A program made the translations under genes and the position numbers. A stretch of DNA of 53,388 bases, taken from positions 1 through 53,388 of the forward strand of contig JAFGMA010000119.1 of NCBI GenBank assembly GCA_016927835.1, read 5' to 3'. Under the pieces are notes generated by a model. It saw only the letters and a list, made by a program, of their open reading frames with translations, did no database searches and was not told the DNA's origin. Origin of the DNA: Candidatus Zhuqueibacterota bacterium (GTDB lineage Bacteria > Zhuqueibacterota > Zhuqueibacteria > Thermofontimicrobiales > Sulfurfontimicrobiaceae). This document shows positions 26,511 through 34,693 of this stretch, piece by piece. The number at the start of each line of letters is the position of its first letter. The first letter of the stretch is position 1.

Positions 26511-27464
26511 CTATATTTTTGTTCCGCTATGCAATTTCTGTCTGCAATTTGCGATTGCATTCAAAACTTGATCGTGCAGCACCTCATTGGTTGTGACGAG
26601 CACATCCCACAGGGTTTTCACGTCGTTTGATGGCTTGACCGGATTCCCGTCAAAATCCGTAACGATAAGCTGTGCTTGCTCTGCGATATAAATACCTGAA
26701 AAGACATCGACATAAGGCTGCTGGCGCGCAAAGTAACAATCCATTTTGCCTTCGGCAACGTCCACAAAGCCGTAAGGACCGCCATTGGGCAGAAAGAGCT
26801 TAAACGGCAGGAGCAAGTCGCGGTACTCATCTACCAGCGGCATGAGGAACTTCTTTGGTTTTAGCGCATACGATTCAATGCTTGCGCCTTCCATCTTCAG
26901 CACATCGGGTCTGCCCATTGCTTTGCGGTATGCTTTATCCAGTTTCACTTTTCGAACGAGTTTATCGCCGGCTAACTCAGCCAGGAATGCTCCGTGTTCA
27001 TGTGCATACGCGATTTTTCTGGCGACGCAATCGCCCACGGCACAACATAGCGGCTGGAGGTATTCGTTGTAGAGCGCAAACGCGCTGTACCAAAAATCTA
27101 ATAGTCCATGTTTAAACAGGTAACTGCCATCAAACGGGTCACAAACAGCGTATAGCAACTTGCCTGTTTTTTCGGTATTTAAATCCAAATGACCCGCTTC
27201 CTCCGAAAGAAAAGTTATCGGTGATCCCAAATTTTCAAGCCGGCGACGATATCCGTTTTCCGTATCCTTATCCACCCTGAGGATATCCAGATCCCAGCTT
27301 TTGAATTCACCGAGCCGGCTTTCCACTTCCTCCCAGCCGATGTTTTTATCGCTCAGCGCTTTGACGGTGTCCAGTGCTTCTGCAACGCAAGCTAAATTGA
27401 ACGCCGCAAGCTCCCCTTCTGTTGCCCAGGCTTTCGTTCGCTGCTCAAACAGGTTTGCTTTCAT
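26511..27464 (-). CDS. Inositol monophosphatase (IMPase/FIG) family protein
   Basis: A 317-residue member of the Mg-dependent phosphatase family (IMPase, FBPase, CysQ). Motif A is FLSEEAG (E88, E89); motif B is CDPFDGS (D109, D112, S114), the family signature DPxDGT with Ser for Thr. The C-terminal motif, usually WDxAA, reads YVDVFSGIYIAE, with Asp kept. It probably cleaves a sugar- or cyclitol-phosphate ester. The start is ATG 27462-27464; an alternative GTG lies 12 bases upstream. It ends 29 bases before the start of the beta-helix gene. Context suggests a role with the aminotransferase and oxidoreductase. Confidence 0.88.
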   Translation of the reverse strand: MKANLFEQRTKAWATEGELAAFNLACVAEALDTVKALSDKNIGWEEVESRLGEFKSWDLDILRVDKDTENGYRRRLENLGSPITFLSEEAGHLDLNTEKTGKLLYAVCDPFDGSYLFKHGLLDFWYSAFALYNEYLQPLCCAVGDCVARKIAYAHEHGAFLAELAGDKLVRKVKLDKAYRKAMGRPDVLKMEGASIESYALKPKKFLMPLVDEYRDLLLPFKLFLPNGGPYGFVDVAEGKMDCYFARQQPYVDVFSGIYIAEQAQLIVTDFDGNPVKPSNDVKTLWDVLVTTNEVLHDQVLNAIANCRQKLHSGTKI

Positions 27465-27492
27465 CGTTTTTCTCACTGGTTTGGAGTTGGCG

Positions 27493-27538
27493 CTTTCTCG
27501 CTATGCCAACTTTTTTCCCGTAATTGCTAGCGAGAAAG
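27493..27538. repeat. Inverted repeat at the 3' end of the DUF4434-like gene
   Basis: A perfect 11-base inverted repeat, CTTTCTCGCTA (27493-27503) and TAGCGAGAAAG (27528-27538), with a 24-base loop. The right arm overlaps the TAG stop (27527-27529). It could act as an mRNA-end hairpin; there is no following U-run. Confidence 0.5.
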
Positions 27539-29203
27539 GATTAATTTTAAAATACTTCGATACGTATTGTTTTTTTCAAATCGGAGCAAATAAATTCCTG
27601 ATGCCAATTGGCGATTGTTTTCATCACATCCATCCCACTTGAAGTGATGCATGCCGATTTCAAATTGTTCATAGTCGACCAGCGACCGAACAAGACGTCC
27701 CCTGATATTGAATATTTTTATCGATATTCCGGCAGTTTCCTGCAAATTGACATAAATCGTAGTCGATGAATTGAACGGATTGGGATAATTGCCCAATACT
27801 TCGAATGATTCCGGCTGATGCAACGCTGAAACCGGTTCGATGCCTGCATTTTGCCAGTAGGCTTCATAATAATTGCGATACTCGGTGTAGAGTCGGATCG
27901 CCTCATCGCCGCCGAGTTTCAGCGTGCTTTCCGGAAACTCCATCTGGCTCATAAACTCATATCCTGTCAGCATCTCGACATAATTGCACTCGATTTGCAT
28001 CTGGCGCTGAACCTGATCGAATGGCGCGGGTATTCCGGGGCTGTAGCCGGTAATCGGATTGGCGCGCCAGATTTCGAGGTCGCTCCAGATATGTTTATCG
28101 GTTGGCTTGTGCCAGGCTGAATAGCGCTGGTAAACGCTGTCGAGGTCAGCGATCCGAATTTCCGGATCGAGCGTGTAGGTGTAATTTTTGAAACCGGCTC
28201 CCACTGCATCCTGATAGGCAAAAATATCAACGTGGCTATTTTCGAGAATTTGCCTCGTGATAATCGGCGTACCTGCTGGCGCAACCAAAACCGGTTTGTC
28301 AGGGGAAAAAGCGTGACAGCTATCGGCAACGGGATTGTAATAGCGCGATGCCCGGGCGAGATCATCCATTTCATGCGTGAAATACCAACCGTAGAATGAC
28401 GGGTGATGATGATAATTTTCCCATAGCTCCCGGGCGACACTGGCGCTCAATTCGATCCCGGCATTGATGCGAGCTTGATCATCCAGCCCGGTCCAGAGTA
28501 AATAAATGTCCTCGCCGCGACCGAGCCCAAGAAAGACGTGCATCCCGTTCTCATCGGCTTGCGACAGGATGTTTTCGACGACATCCATGCCGAAGTATGA
28601 AAGGGAAAGCACGTCCGAAGGGTAGAACGCCATGCCGTATTCGACGTAGGAGATGATGATCGTATTCATTCCGATACGCTGCATGGCATCGACCTGGTCC
28701 CGAATGTCCTGTTCGACGACTTTTCGAGCGCGCGAGTAGCCCCAACCACTCACAAGCGCGCCCGGATCGCACCACCCGCCCAGCAATAGCGGTACGGTCA
28801 GCTTTTCAGATGGATAAATTTCGAGATGCCAGCGTCCCTCTTCAATGCCGGCGCTTTCGCTTTGAACCTCATAACGTATGGTGTGATGTCCGCTAAAACC
28901 GGTCGTCTCCCACCAGGCTCGCACAAGTTTACATCCGCCAGATGAAATAATTGAAGAAATTTCAGGTCCGATTCGATGCTCCGGATCGATGTCATCGCGA
29001 TAAAACCGTATTTTGAACAGTTGTCCGCTTTCGGTTTGATTGCGTACAGCCAAGCGTATTTCTACGTTTGTCTTATCTGTAACAGGTCCAGGTGGAACCA
29101 GCGTAAGACTGTGTGGCTGCGCCAATACATTCTGATTCATCATTGATATTCCTGCGGTCAAAAGCGTCAAGATCAGCGCAAATGTCATTTTTCGATTAAG
29201 CAT
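27527..29203 (-). CDS. Secreted DUF4434-like TIM-barrel protein with T9SS sorting domain
   Basis: A 558-residue exported protein. The signal peptide is MLNRKMTFALILTLLTAG; ATG 29201-29203 is used, the frame continuing upstream without a ribosome site. A beta-sandwich domain occupies about 30-135, and a TIM-barrel-like domain about 140-460 (DQVDAMQRIGMNTIIISYVEY, HPSFYGWYFTHEMDD) of the DUF4434/glycoside-hydrolase-like type. The catalytic glutamates are not assigned. The last 85 residues form a classical T9SS/Por tail: NYPNPFNSSTTIYVNL, then IFNIRGRLVRSL, HHFKWDG, SGIYLLRF. It is therefore exported by the type IX system and probably acts on glycans at the cell surface. Gap to the Gfo/Idh gene: 132 bases. 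Confidence 0.75.
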   Translation of the reverse strand: MLNRKMTFALILTLLTAGISMMNQNVLAQPHSLTLVPPGPVTDKTNVEIRLAVRNQTESGQLFKIRFYRDDIDPEHRIGPEISSIISSGGCKLVRAWWETTGFSGHHTIRYEVQSESAGIEEGRWHLEIYPSEKLTVPLLLGGWCDPGALVSGWGYSRARKVVEQDIRDQVDAMQRIGMNTIIISYVEYGMAFYPSDVLSLSYFGMDVVENILSQADENGMHVFLGLGRGEDIYLLWTGLDDQARINAGIELSASVARELWENYHHHPSFYGWYFTHEMDDLARASRYYNPVADSCHAFSPDKPVLVAPAGTPIITRQILENSHVDIFAYQDAVGAGFKNYTYTLDPEIRIADLDSVYQRYSAWHKPTDKHIWSDLEIWRANPITGYSPGIPAPFDQVQRQMQIECNYVEMLTGYEFMSQMEFPESTLKLGGDEAIRLYTEYRNYYEAYWQNAGIEPVSALHQPESFEVLGNYPNPFNSSTTIYVNLQETAGISIKIFNIRGRLVRSLVDYEQFEIGMHHFKWDGCDENNRQLASGIYLLRFEKNNTYRSILKLILSR

Positions 29204-29335
29204 TTTCAAAGCAACCTCGAGTTCCGTGTTCAACAAATTCCCTGCGTAACTGTGCGAGCCCGGTTGGGATATCCTCTCCCAGAGGAATTAGGTTTGTAAA
29301 TAATTCAATATCTTTAAATCCAAAAGCACAAGCCG
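29204..29335 (-). pseudogene. Possible small gene remnant or unannotated tail
   Basis: Between the oxidoreductase stop (29336) and the DUF4434-like start, one frame is open for 46 codons and reads like protein (GFKDIELFTNLIPLGEDIPT, then GLAQLRREFVEHG). It continues in another frame into the end of the oxidoreductase gene, and has no start of its own with a ribosome site. It may be a remnant from a frameshift or simply chance. Low confidence. Confidence 0.2.
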
Positions 29336-30262
29336 CTATTTGCCCTGTTTCAGGGCGTATTGCTTTTCGAACGCAAATCCGTCGAAGCCGGGATCCGAGA
29401 GTTCCAGCGCGTCCAATTTGATTTCTGCGCCGCATTTTTCACGCGATGATTTGCCAGCGAGATAAATTTTAATGGCTTCAGTCAGGTGTGAAATCGGTAC
29501 TAATTCTGTTCCGGCGTCATAAGCGTCGAAAATCTTGTCGAGCATCGATTTGTAAATTTTTGTCGTATCGACCTGGAAGTTGAATGTTCCTTTAGTCGTT
29601 TGAACGGATACGACAAAGGGCTGCCAGACACCGGTCATAATTTGATAGATGACACTGATCCCATTCGACCATTTCACGAAATAGCTTTCGGTGTAGATCC
29701 CGTCCCGATTGGCGCCGCCGATGAACTGCACTGAGTACGCGCCCGGTCCCAGCATGCCCTGGATGCCTTCCATAATATGCACGCCATAATTGAATTCATC
29801 AACGCCGCACGAGGTAAAAATCGATACGATCTTTCCGCGTTCAGCTTTCGGCATTGCGAGAAAGCTGGCATACTCTTCGGCATAGCGTACGGATGAGGAG
29901 CCATAAATGCGCGCGCCATGCTTGACCAGGTCTTCCAGTTCGAAGCAATCTTTCAAGCTGCCGACAATCGGTTTATCGATGAATACCGGCTTGCCCCTGG
30001 CGAGTATCGGCTTCGCCAATTCCAGATGACGATCCCAATTGCAGCTTTGAATGAAGGCGATATCAACAGTATCGGCGAGTTCTTCGAGGCTGCTGCATCG
30101 CTTTTCGAGTGAGAATTCCTTCATGAACGCGTTGACCTCTTCATCCGTGCGGAAACCATCATTATAAATAGCGACATAACGCGCGCGATCTTCTTTATGC
30201 AAAATGTTGGCAAATGACCGCGGATGGGAAATGTCAATATTCACAACACCAATTCGTATCAT
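29336..30262 (-). CDS. Gfo/Idh/MocA family oxidoreductase
   Basis: A 308-residue NAD(P)-binding oxidoreductase. The N-terminal Rossmann fold starts MIRIGVVNIDISHP, an unusual replacement of the normal GxGxxG (the loop lacks its glycines). The catalytic EKP motif is DKP (D96, K97, P98) in PVFIDKPI. The C-terminal domain (KIVSIFTSCGVDEFNYGVHIMEG) has the beta-sheet and His used by this family. Members oxidise or reduce sugars and inositols. Taken with the IMPase, DegT and ADH genes this hints at a polyol or aminosugar pathway. ATG 30260-30262. It is separated from the UroD-like gene by 80 bases. Confidence 0.85.
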   Translation of the reverse strand: MIRIGVVNIDISHPRSFANILHKEDRARYVAIYNDGFRTDEEVNAFMKEFSLEKRCSSLEELADTVDIAFIQSCNWDRHLELAKPILARGKPVFIDKPIVGSLKDCFELEDLVKHGARIYGSSSVRYAEEYASFLAMPKAERGKIVSIFTSCGVDEFNYGVHIMEGIQGMLGPGAYSVQFIGGANRDGIYTESYFVKWSNGISVIYQIMTGVWQPFVVSVQTTKGTFNFQVDTTKIYKSMLDKIFDAYDAGTELVPISHLTEAIKIYLAGKSSREKCGAEIKLDALELSDPGFDGFAFEKQYALKQGK

Positions 30263-30342
30263 TTGATGCTCCAGATTTTGTAAATGAGTTATATAAAAAT
30301 TAAAATATTTTAGTCTTAAAGCAAATACCGGATTTTGTCGTG

Positions 30343-31380
30343 CTAATAAGTTCCGTATTTTTGAATAGCGTCCCGCATCGCAAAAATGTTTTCCGGTTTC
30401 ATATCCGATGTCAAGCTATTTGATGAGGAGATGATATACCCACCCTTTTTCCCAATTTTTTCGATGCGGTCACGGACCTCGGCAGTAATTTCGTCGGGTG
30501 ATTTATGGACCAAATCATCCATGAAAATATTTCCCACCAGACATATCTGATTGCCCCACAACGCTTTAATCGCATAAATATCCATCACATCCGGCTGAAC
30601 CGGATGGATGGCTGCTTGCCCGAGTTTCAGCCAGTCATCGAGCAAGGGTGTCATGTCGCCATCGCTGTGCGTGATGAGCGGCAATGGCAGCGCATCAGCC
30701 ACCTCTTTTTGAATGGGCAACACCGTCTTCCGATAAAATTGCGGCGAGAACATGGGACCCGAATTGAACGCCACATCATCGAATGCCCAGAAAATATCGA
30801 AGCCGATTTCCGTCAGGCGCGGGGCGAGGCGAATCGTCCAATCGGCATATTTTCGAAGGATGATACTGATGAAATCCGGATCATCAACCATTGCGTACGA
30901 GAATGCCTGAAGCCCCATGCTCATCAGCGCAGCGCCAATTCCCAGTCGGATGCACGCCACAGCGCAAAAATCGTCTTTATGGGCGATGAAAGCCCGGGCT
31001 TCATCCAGAAATCCCGGTTGATCAATATCCGGAAAGCGCATCATTTTCAAATCATCGCGGCTATGGATCAGCCCTTCACCGACGACTACAACGCCTTTGT
31101 GATGGGTTTTTCCGGCATAAATGGGCGCGAACGCATTCCAGTTGATATTATCCTTTGCCAGAACGCGACATATTTTTTTTTGCATTTCAGCCAATTCGGC
31201 ACCCGAAGCAACCGGCGTTCCGTCAGGCGCAATTTCCCAATTCAGGCGAATCGGTTCGCCGGTGAGCCGGGTTGCCAGTGAATCATCCACGATTCCCTCG
31301 ATCCAGGGCACGCGATCCGGAATGGCGCGTTTCAGTGCGGTGAGTACCCGCTCGCGGGATGTCATTTTCTCATTAATCAC
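30343..31380 (-). CDS. Uroporphyrinogen decarboxylase (URO-D) family protein
   Basis: A 345-residue protein of the URO-D/methyltransferase TIM-barrel fold: the N-terminal MTSRERVLTALKRAIPDRVPW and the later LVGNIFMDDLVHKSPDEI. The His-x-Cys zinc motif of corrinoid methyltransferases (MtaA-type) is absent; the position has THSDGD (around 240). A role in haem synthesis is unlikely, because no other haem gene is near and the N-terminal RxxG loop is not evident. Such proteins are common in sugar-degradation clusters of uncultured bacteria. GTG 31378-31380 with GAGG at an 8-base spacing is preferred; ATG 31363-31365 is a close second. It is 13 bases downstream of the FG-GAP gene and likely in its operon. 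Confidence 0.75.
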   Translation of the reverse strand: MINEKMTSRERVLTALKRAIPDRVPWIEGIVDDSLATRLTGEPIRLNWEIAPDGTPVASGAELAEMQKKICRVLAKDNINWNAFAPIYAGKTHHKGVVVVGEGLIHSRDDLKMMRFPDIDQPGFLDEARAFIAHKDDFCAVACIRLGIGAALMSMGLQAFSYAMVDDPDFISIILRKYADWTIRLAPRLTEIGFDIFWAFDDVAFNSGPMFSPQFYRKTVLPIQKEVADALPLPLITHSDGDMTPLLDDWLKLGQAAIHPVQPDVMDIYAIKALWGNQICLVGNIFMDDLVHKSPDEITAEVRDRIEKIGKKGGYIISSSNSLTSDMKPENIFAMRDAIQKYGTY

Positions 31381-31393
31381 AAAACATACCTCG

Positions 31394-34300
31394 TTACTGA
31401 ATACAATACAGCTTCCCATCGCCGCAGCCAACAAGAATTTGCAAATCGCCGGTGCCTAATAAATCACACACAATAGGCTGACCCACCGCCGCCGGGAATT
31501 GAATATCGAAGGCGACGCGTTTCGATTCGTCTTCCCCACCGCGTAAAGCGATTAAATGACCATCAGTGGTTCCGAAAAGGAATTCCGGATTGCCATCGCC
31601 ATCGACATCCGCTGCGATAACCGCTGAGGTGCTCGCGTTCACCGGAAATTCCCATTTCGTTTTGCCGGTAAAGGCATCCATACAAACGCACTGCTGATGC
31701 GGTCCTTCGACCGGATAAAGCTGCGGCCAATTATACAGTTGACCAATGGTGACCGAGCCGATTTCGGGCGTACCATCGCCATCAACATCCGCCACCGCAC
31801 CCGGCAGATGATGGGCTTCGAATGGGCGCCACCAGAGCTGTTTTCCCTCGAGCGTTTCGACGACAATCGTATAATCGCCGGCAGTCCAGACGATAAACGG
31901 ATTCGGGCTGTTGGCAAATACGATCGGCGAGTGATAGCCGCACCAGACAGTAATCGGGAAAATGTCTCTGCCGGTTGAGCCATCGAGCGACCGGTGCTCA
32001 AAATGATCGCGAAAGAGGATGTCTTCCCGGTGATCGTTGGTTAAATCGAAAATTGCCGGTGCGCCCGTGCCGGTCACGTTCTCCCAGACGATGCGGTTAT
32101 CGCCTGTTTGCATCACCTGACTGAGCGCTGCATGGCTGCCGGTGGAATAGGAGAGATAAAACTCCCATTTGTCAGCGCCGGTGAATTGCCCGAAGCTGAA
32201 ATATCGCGGCATCATGCGCAGCGGAAAAGATGCTTTCAGCGCTCCCTGTGCATCAAAAAGCACCAGTTGATCCGGATATTGGGGCGTGACGACTTCATTC
32301 TTCCCGTCACAATCCAGATCTGCAATGAGTGGCAGACCATGAGTGGGCTGTTGCCATTCGAGTTTCGGTGCTTCGATCCCGTTTTGGGGTTTGAGGCAAA
32401 GCAGATGACCTGATGTATTTTTAACAAAGATCCGGAGAACAGAATCATCAGCAAGAGTTGCAGCCATGGGTTGGCTAAGCAATCCGCCGCAGGGAATGGT
32501 TGCTAATTGAAGCCCGCTCTCGGACACCAAATAGATGTGATTATCCGCTTTGCCGAACATGAATAGAGCGCCATCGTTCAGCGTATTCGGATGGAAATTT
32601 ATCAAAAAGCTGCCCGGGACGGTGTCGAAGGCTTTTGACGATGACCAGACGGGTTTCAATTCATGAGATTTGCCTTGAAAAAACTCAATAGCCGCCAACC
32701 GACCCGCATCGTCGAACGCTTTAAAAAATGCCCCATTCGGAAATCGGTTCGATTTGAGCGCCGATGTAGGATAAGATGATCGTCGCAAAATATTTAGCGG
32801 AAATTCGCCTCGCGCATTCGTAATCAATTCTCTATTTGATAATTCAGCGATCGTTTTGGGTTGACCATCTGCCAGAGACACGACTTCGAGCCGGCGCGCA
32901 TTGAGGTCGCGTCGCCCATCGGGCTGGCTCAGGAGCAGCAGCGGCGGCGATTTTTTGAAAAATGAAATCGAGTTAACGGGATATCTGTCTGGCAACGCAA
33001 GCTTGATTTCACCGCTTATTGCATCGACGATTCGTGTTTCCCAATTGCTAAGCGATGTTTCATCCCATACCCCGTAAACAATTTCGGTTCTGCCATCACC
33101 ATCGAAATCGTCCACAGCATCATCGAAAACACGCAATTCCTTTTGATCGATTGGGTAATTTTGCTCGAAGAAATCATCCCACAGGAGCCGCAATGATTTT
33201 CCGTTTTCGTTTTTAATCACAGCGATATGTTCACGCAATTGATCGGCGAGCATGACGATATCCGGATACCCGTCACCATCGATATCTTTCACCACCAGCG
33301 TGCCATAATTGCGACCCGTGTGTTTTTCGAGGTGCATCTTAACGTTGCCATTCAATCCGCTGTAAACGAAGAAGTTGCCGTAGGTCGCCGCCACCAGTTC
33401 TAGTAAGCCATCGCCATCCGTATCGGCGAGTGCGATTTCAGGCACGAAATTCGCCATTTTATAGTCGAATGTCCAGCAAACGCGCCCGTTTTCAATTCCA
33501 TTTTCAAACGACAAGCAATAGCCAATTTCTCGGCGCGTACAAATCACGATTTGCTGCCCGGATATACGCGGATCCAACGGCGCGATTTTGGTATATTGCA
33601 CATTATATTTGGGATCAAATTGGCATTTATAGCGGATTTTGCCGGTCTTGCCGTCGAGCACATGAACCGCTCCGACATACCCGCCTGTCAAAACCAACTC
33701 CTTTTTGCCATCCCCGTCGAGATCGTACATCCCGATAATCGCGGCATTTTCAAGGGGAATTTTCCAGCGAAATTGACCTTCGAGTGAATACGCTGCGAGA
33801 TGTCCCCGCGTTGTCAGCAAAAGCTCCGCCTGTCCGTCATTATCAATATCCTCGATATAAGGCGTGCCTTCGAATCCCCCAAGGGGATATTCCCATTTGA
33901 TTTCGGGACATGTCATCTTTCCGCGTAACGGGGACGCGGCGGTGTTTTGTCGGTCTCGACGCAGCATAGGCCATTCACCGGGCAGGATTTCGTGCTTGAG
34001 AATGGTTGTTGGCTTTTCTGCCGCAGCGGGATTCCTGGGCGTCAATGGCGAGAAAACGATGTTTCCGATTTCAATTTCGGATGTAGCACCGGAATCGCTG
34101 AATAGCTCCACGCCGAATCCGATATCGCTCTCTGCTTCATTTAATGCGGATATCGCATGCGCGCAGTGATACACGCTGTCGCGGCTCATAAAGATCATTT
34201 TGCGATCGGGCGCGATTTCGAAGCGCCAATGGTGCCAATCTGTATCAGTTCGGAATATCTTATACTGCTGATCGACTTTATAGCGGTCGTGCAAAAGCTG

Positions 34301-34684
34301 AATCGAGAATGAGAATTCCGGTTCGCTGCTGGCAAGATTAATGATAAGCCGCGATCTGCCGGTTCCATTATCATCCCGCCCGACTTGTGTCAATTTCAGA
34401 TCGATATCGAGCGCAAATTCATTAGTGAGCGATATGGGCTCTTTGTATTTGAAAATCGCGGAGTCGGCTTCGGCACTCGACATTTTCACGCGCAAGCTCT
34501 GTTCATCAAAGGATATCTCGGTACCTATAGATGATTCGATTTGGAATTTGTCGTGAAGCGCCTGCTGCCAATTATCAACCGTCAATATGGGCGTTGAATT
34601 TTTTATCATAAATGCAACCAGAAACAGGCATACAAGGATGAGCAATACCAAATTGATTAATTTAATCTTATTGTCGCGTTTCAA
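31394..34684 (-). CDS. Giant FG-GAP/beta-propeller surface protein, class A (first paralogue)
   Basis: A 1096-residue exported protein. The hydrophobic N terminus (LINLVLLILVCLFLVAFMI) may be a signal peptide or anchor. Residues about 30-235 form a LamG-like sandwich (LDIDLKLTQVGRDDNGTG). From about 240 (GEWPMLRRDRQ) to the end runs a long propeller made of FG-GAP/VCBS repeats with at least eight calcium loops: DIDNDGQAE, DLDGDGKKE, DTDGDGLLE, DIDGDGYPD, DFDGDGRTE, DLDCDGKNE, DVDGDGTPE and DVDGDGNPE. It ends GDGKLYCIQ without a sorting tail. The start is TTG 34682-34684 with AAGGAG at 34690-34695, overlapping the stop of the next paralogue. Such proteins are usually cell-surface adhesins or ligand-binding proteins. 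Confidence 0.85.
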   Translation of the reverse strand: MKRDNKIKLINLVLLILVCLFLVAFMIKNSTPILTVDNWQQALHDKFQIESSIGTEISFDEQSLRVKMSSAEADSAIFKYKEPISLTNEFALDIDLKLTQVGRDDNGTGRSRLIINLASSEPEFSFSIQLLHDRYKVDQQYKIFRTDTDWHHWRFEIAPDRKMIFMSRDSVYHCAHAISALNEAESDIGFGVELFSDSGATSEIEIGNIVFSPLTPRNPAAAEKPTTILKHEILPGEWPMLRRDRQNTAASPLRGKMTCPEIKWEYPLGGFEGTPYIEDIDNDGQAELLLTTRGHLAAYSLEGQFRWKIPLENAAIIGMYDLDGDGKKELVLTGGYVGAVHVLDGKTGKIRYKCQFDPKYNVQYTKIAPLDPRISGQQIVICTRREIGYCLSFENGIENGRVCWTFDYKMANFVPEIALADTDGDGLLELVAATYGNFFVYSGLNGNVKMHLEKHTGRNYGTLVVKDIDGDGYPDIVMLADQLREHIAVIKNENGKSLRLLWDDFFEQNYPIDQKELRVFDDAVDDFDGDGRTEIVYGVWDETSLSNWETRIVDAISGEIKLALPDRYPVNSISFFKKSPPLLLLSQPDGRRDLNARRLEVVSLADGQPKTIAELSNRELITNARGEFPLNILRRSSYPTSALKSNRFPNGAFFKAFDDAGRLAAIEFFQGKSHELKPVWSSSKAFDTVPGSFLINFHPNTLNDGALFMFGKADNHIYLVSESGLQLATIPCGGLLSQPMAATLADDSVLRIFVKNTSGHLLCLKPQNGIEAPKLEWQQPTHGLPLIADLDCDGKNEVVTPQYPDQLVLFDAQGALKASFPLRMMPRYFSFGQFTGADKWEFYLSYSTGSHAALSQVMQTGDNRIVWENVTGTGAPAIFDLTNDHREDILFRDHFEHRSLDGSTGRDIFPITVWCGYHSPIVFANSPNPFIVWTAGDYTIVVETLEGKQLWWRPFEAHHLPGAVADVDGDGTPEIGSVTIGQLYNWPQLYPVEGPHQQCVCMDAFTGKTKWEFPVNASTSAVIAADVDGDGNPEFLFGTTDGHLIALRGGEDESKRVAFDIQFPAAVGQPIVCDLLGTGDLQILVGCGDGKLYCIQ

Positions 34685-34693
34685 AACCGCTCC

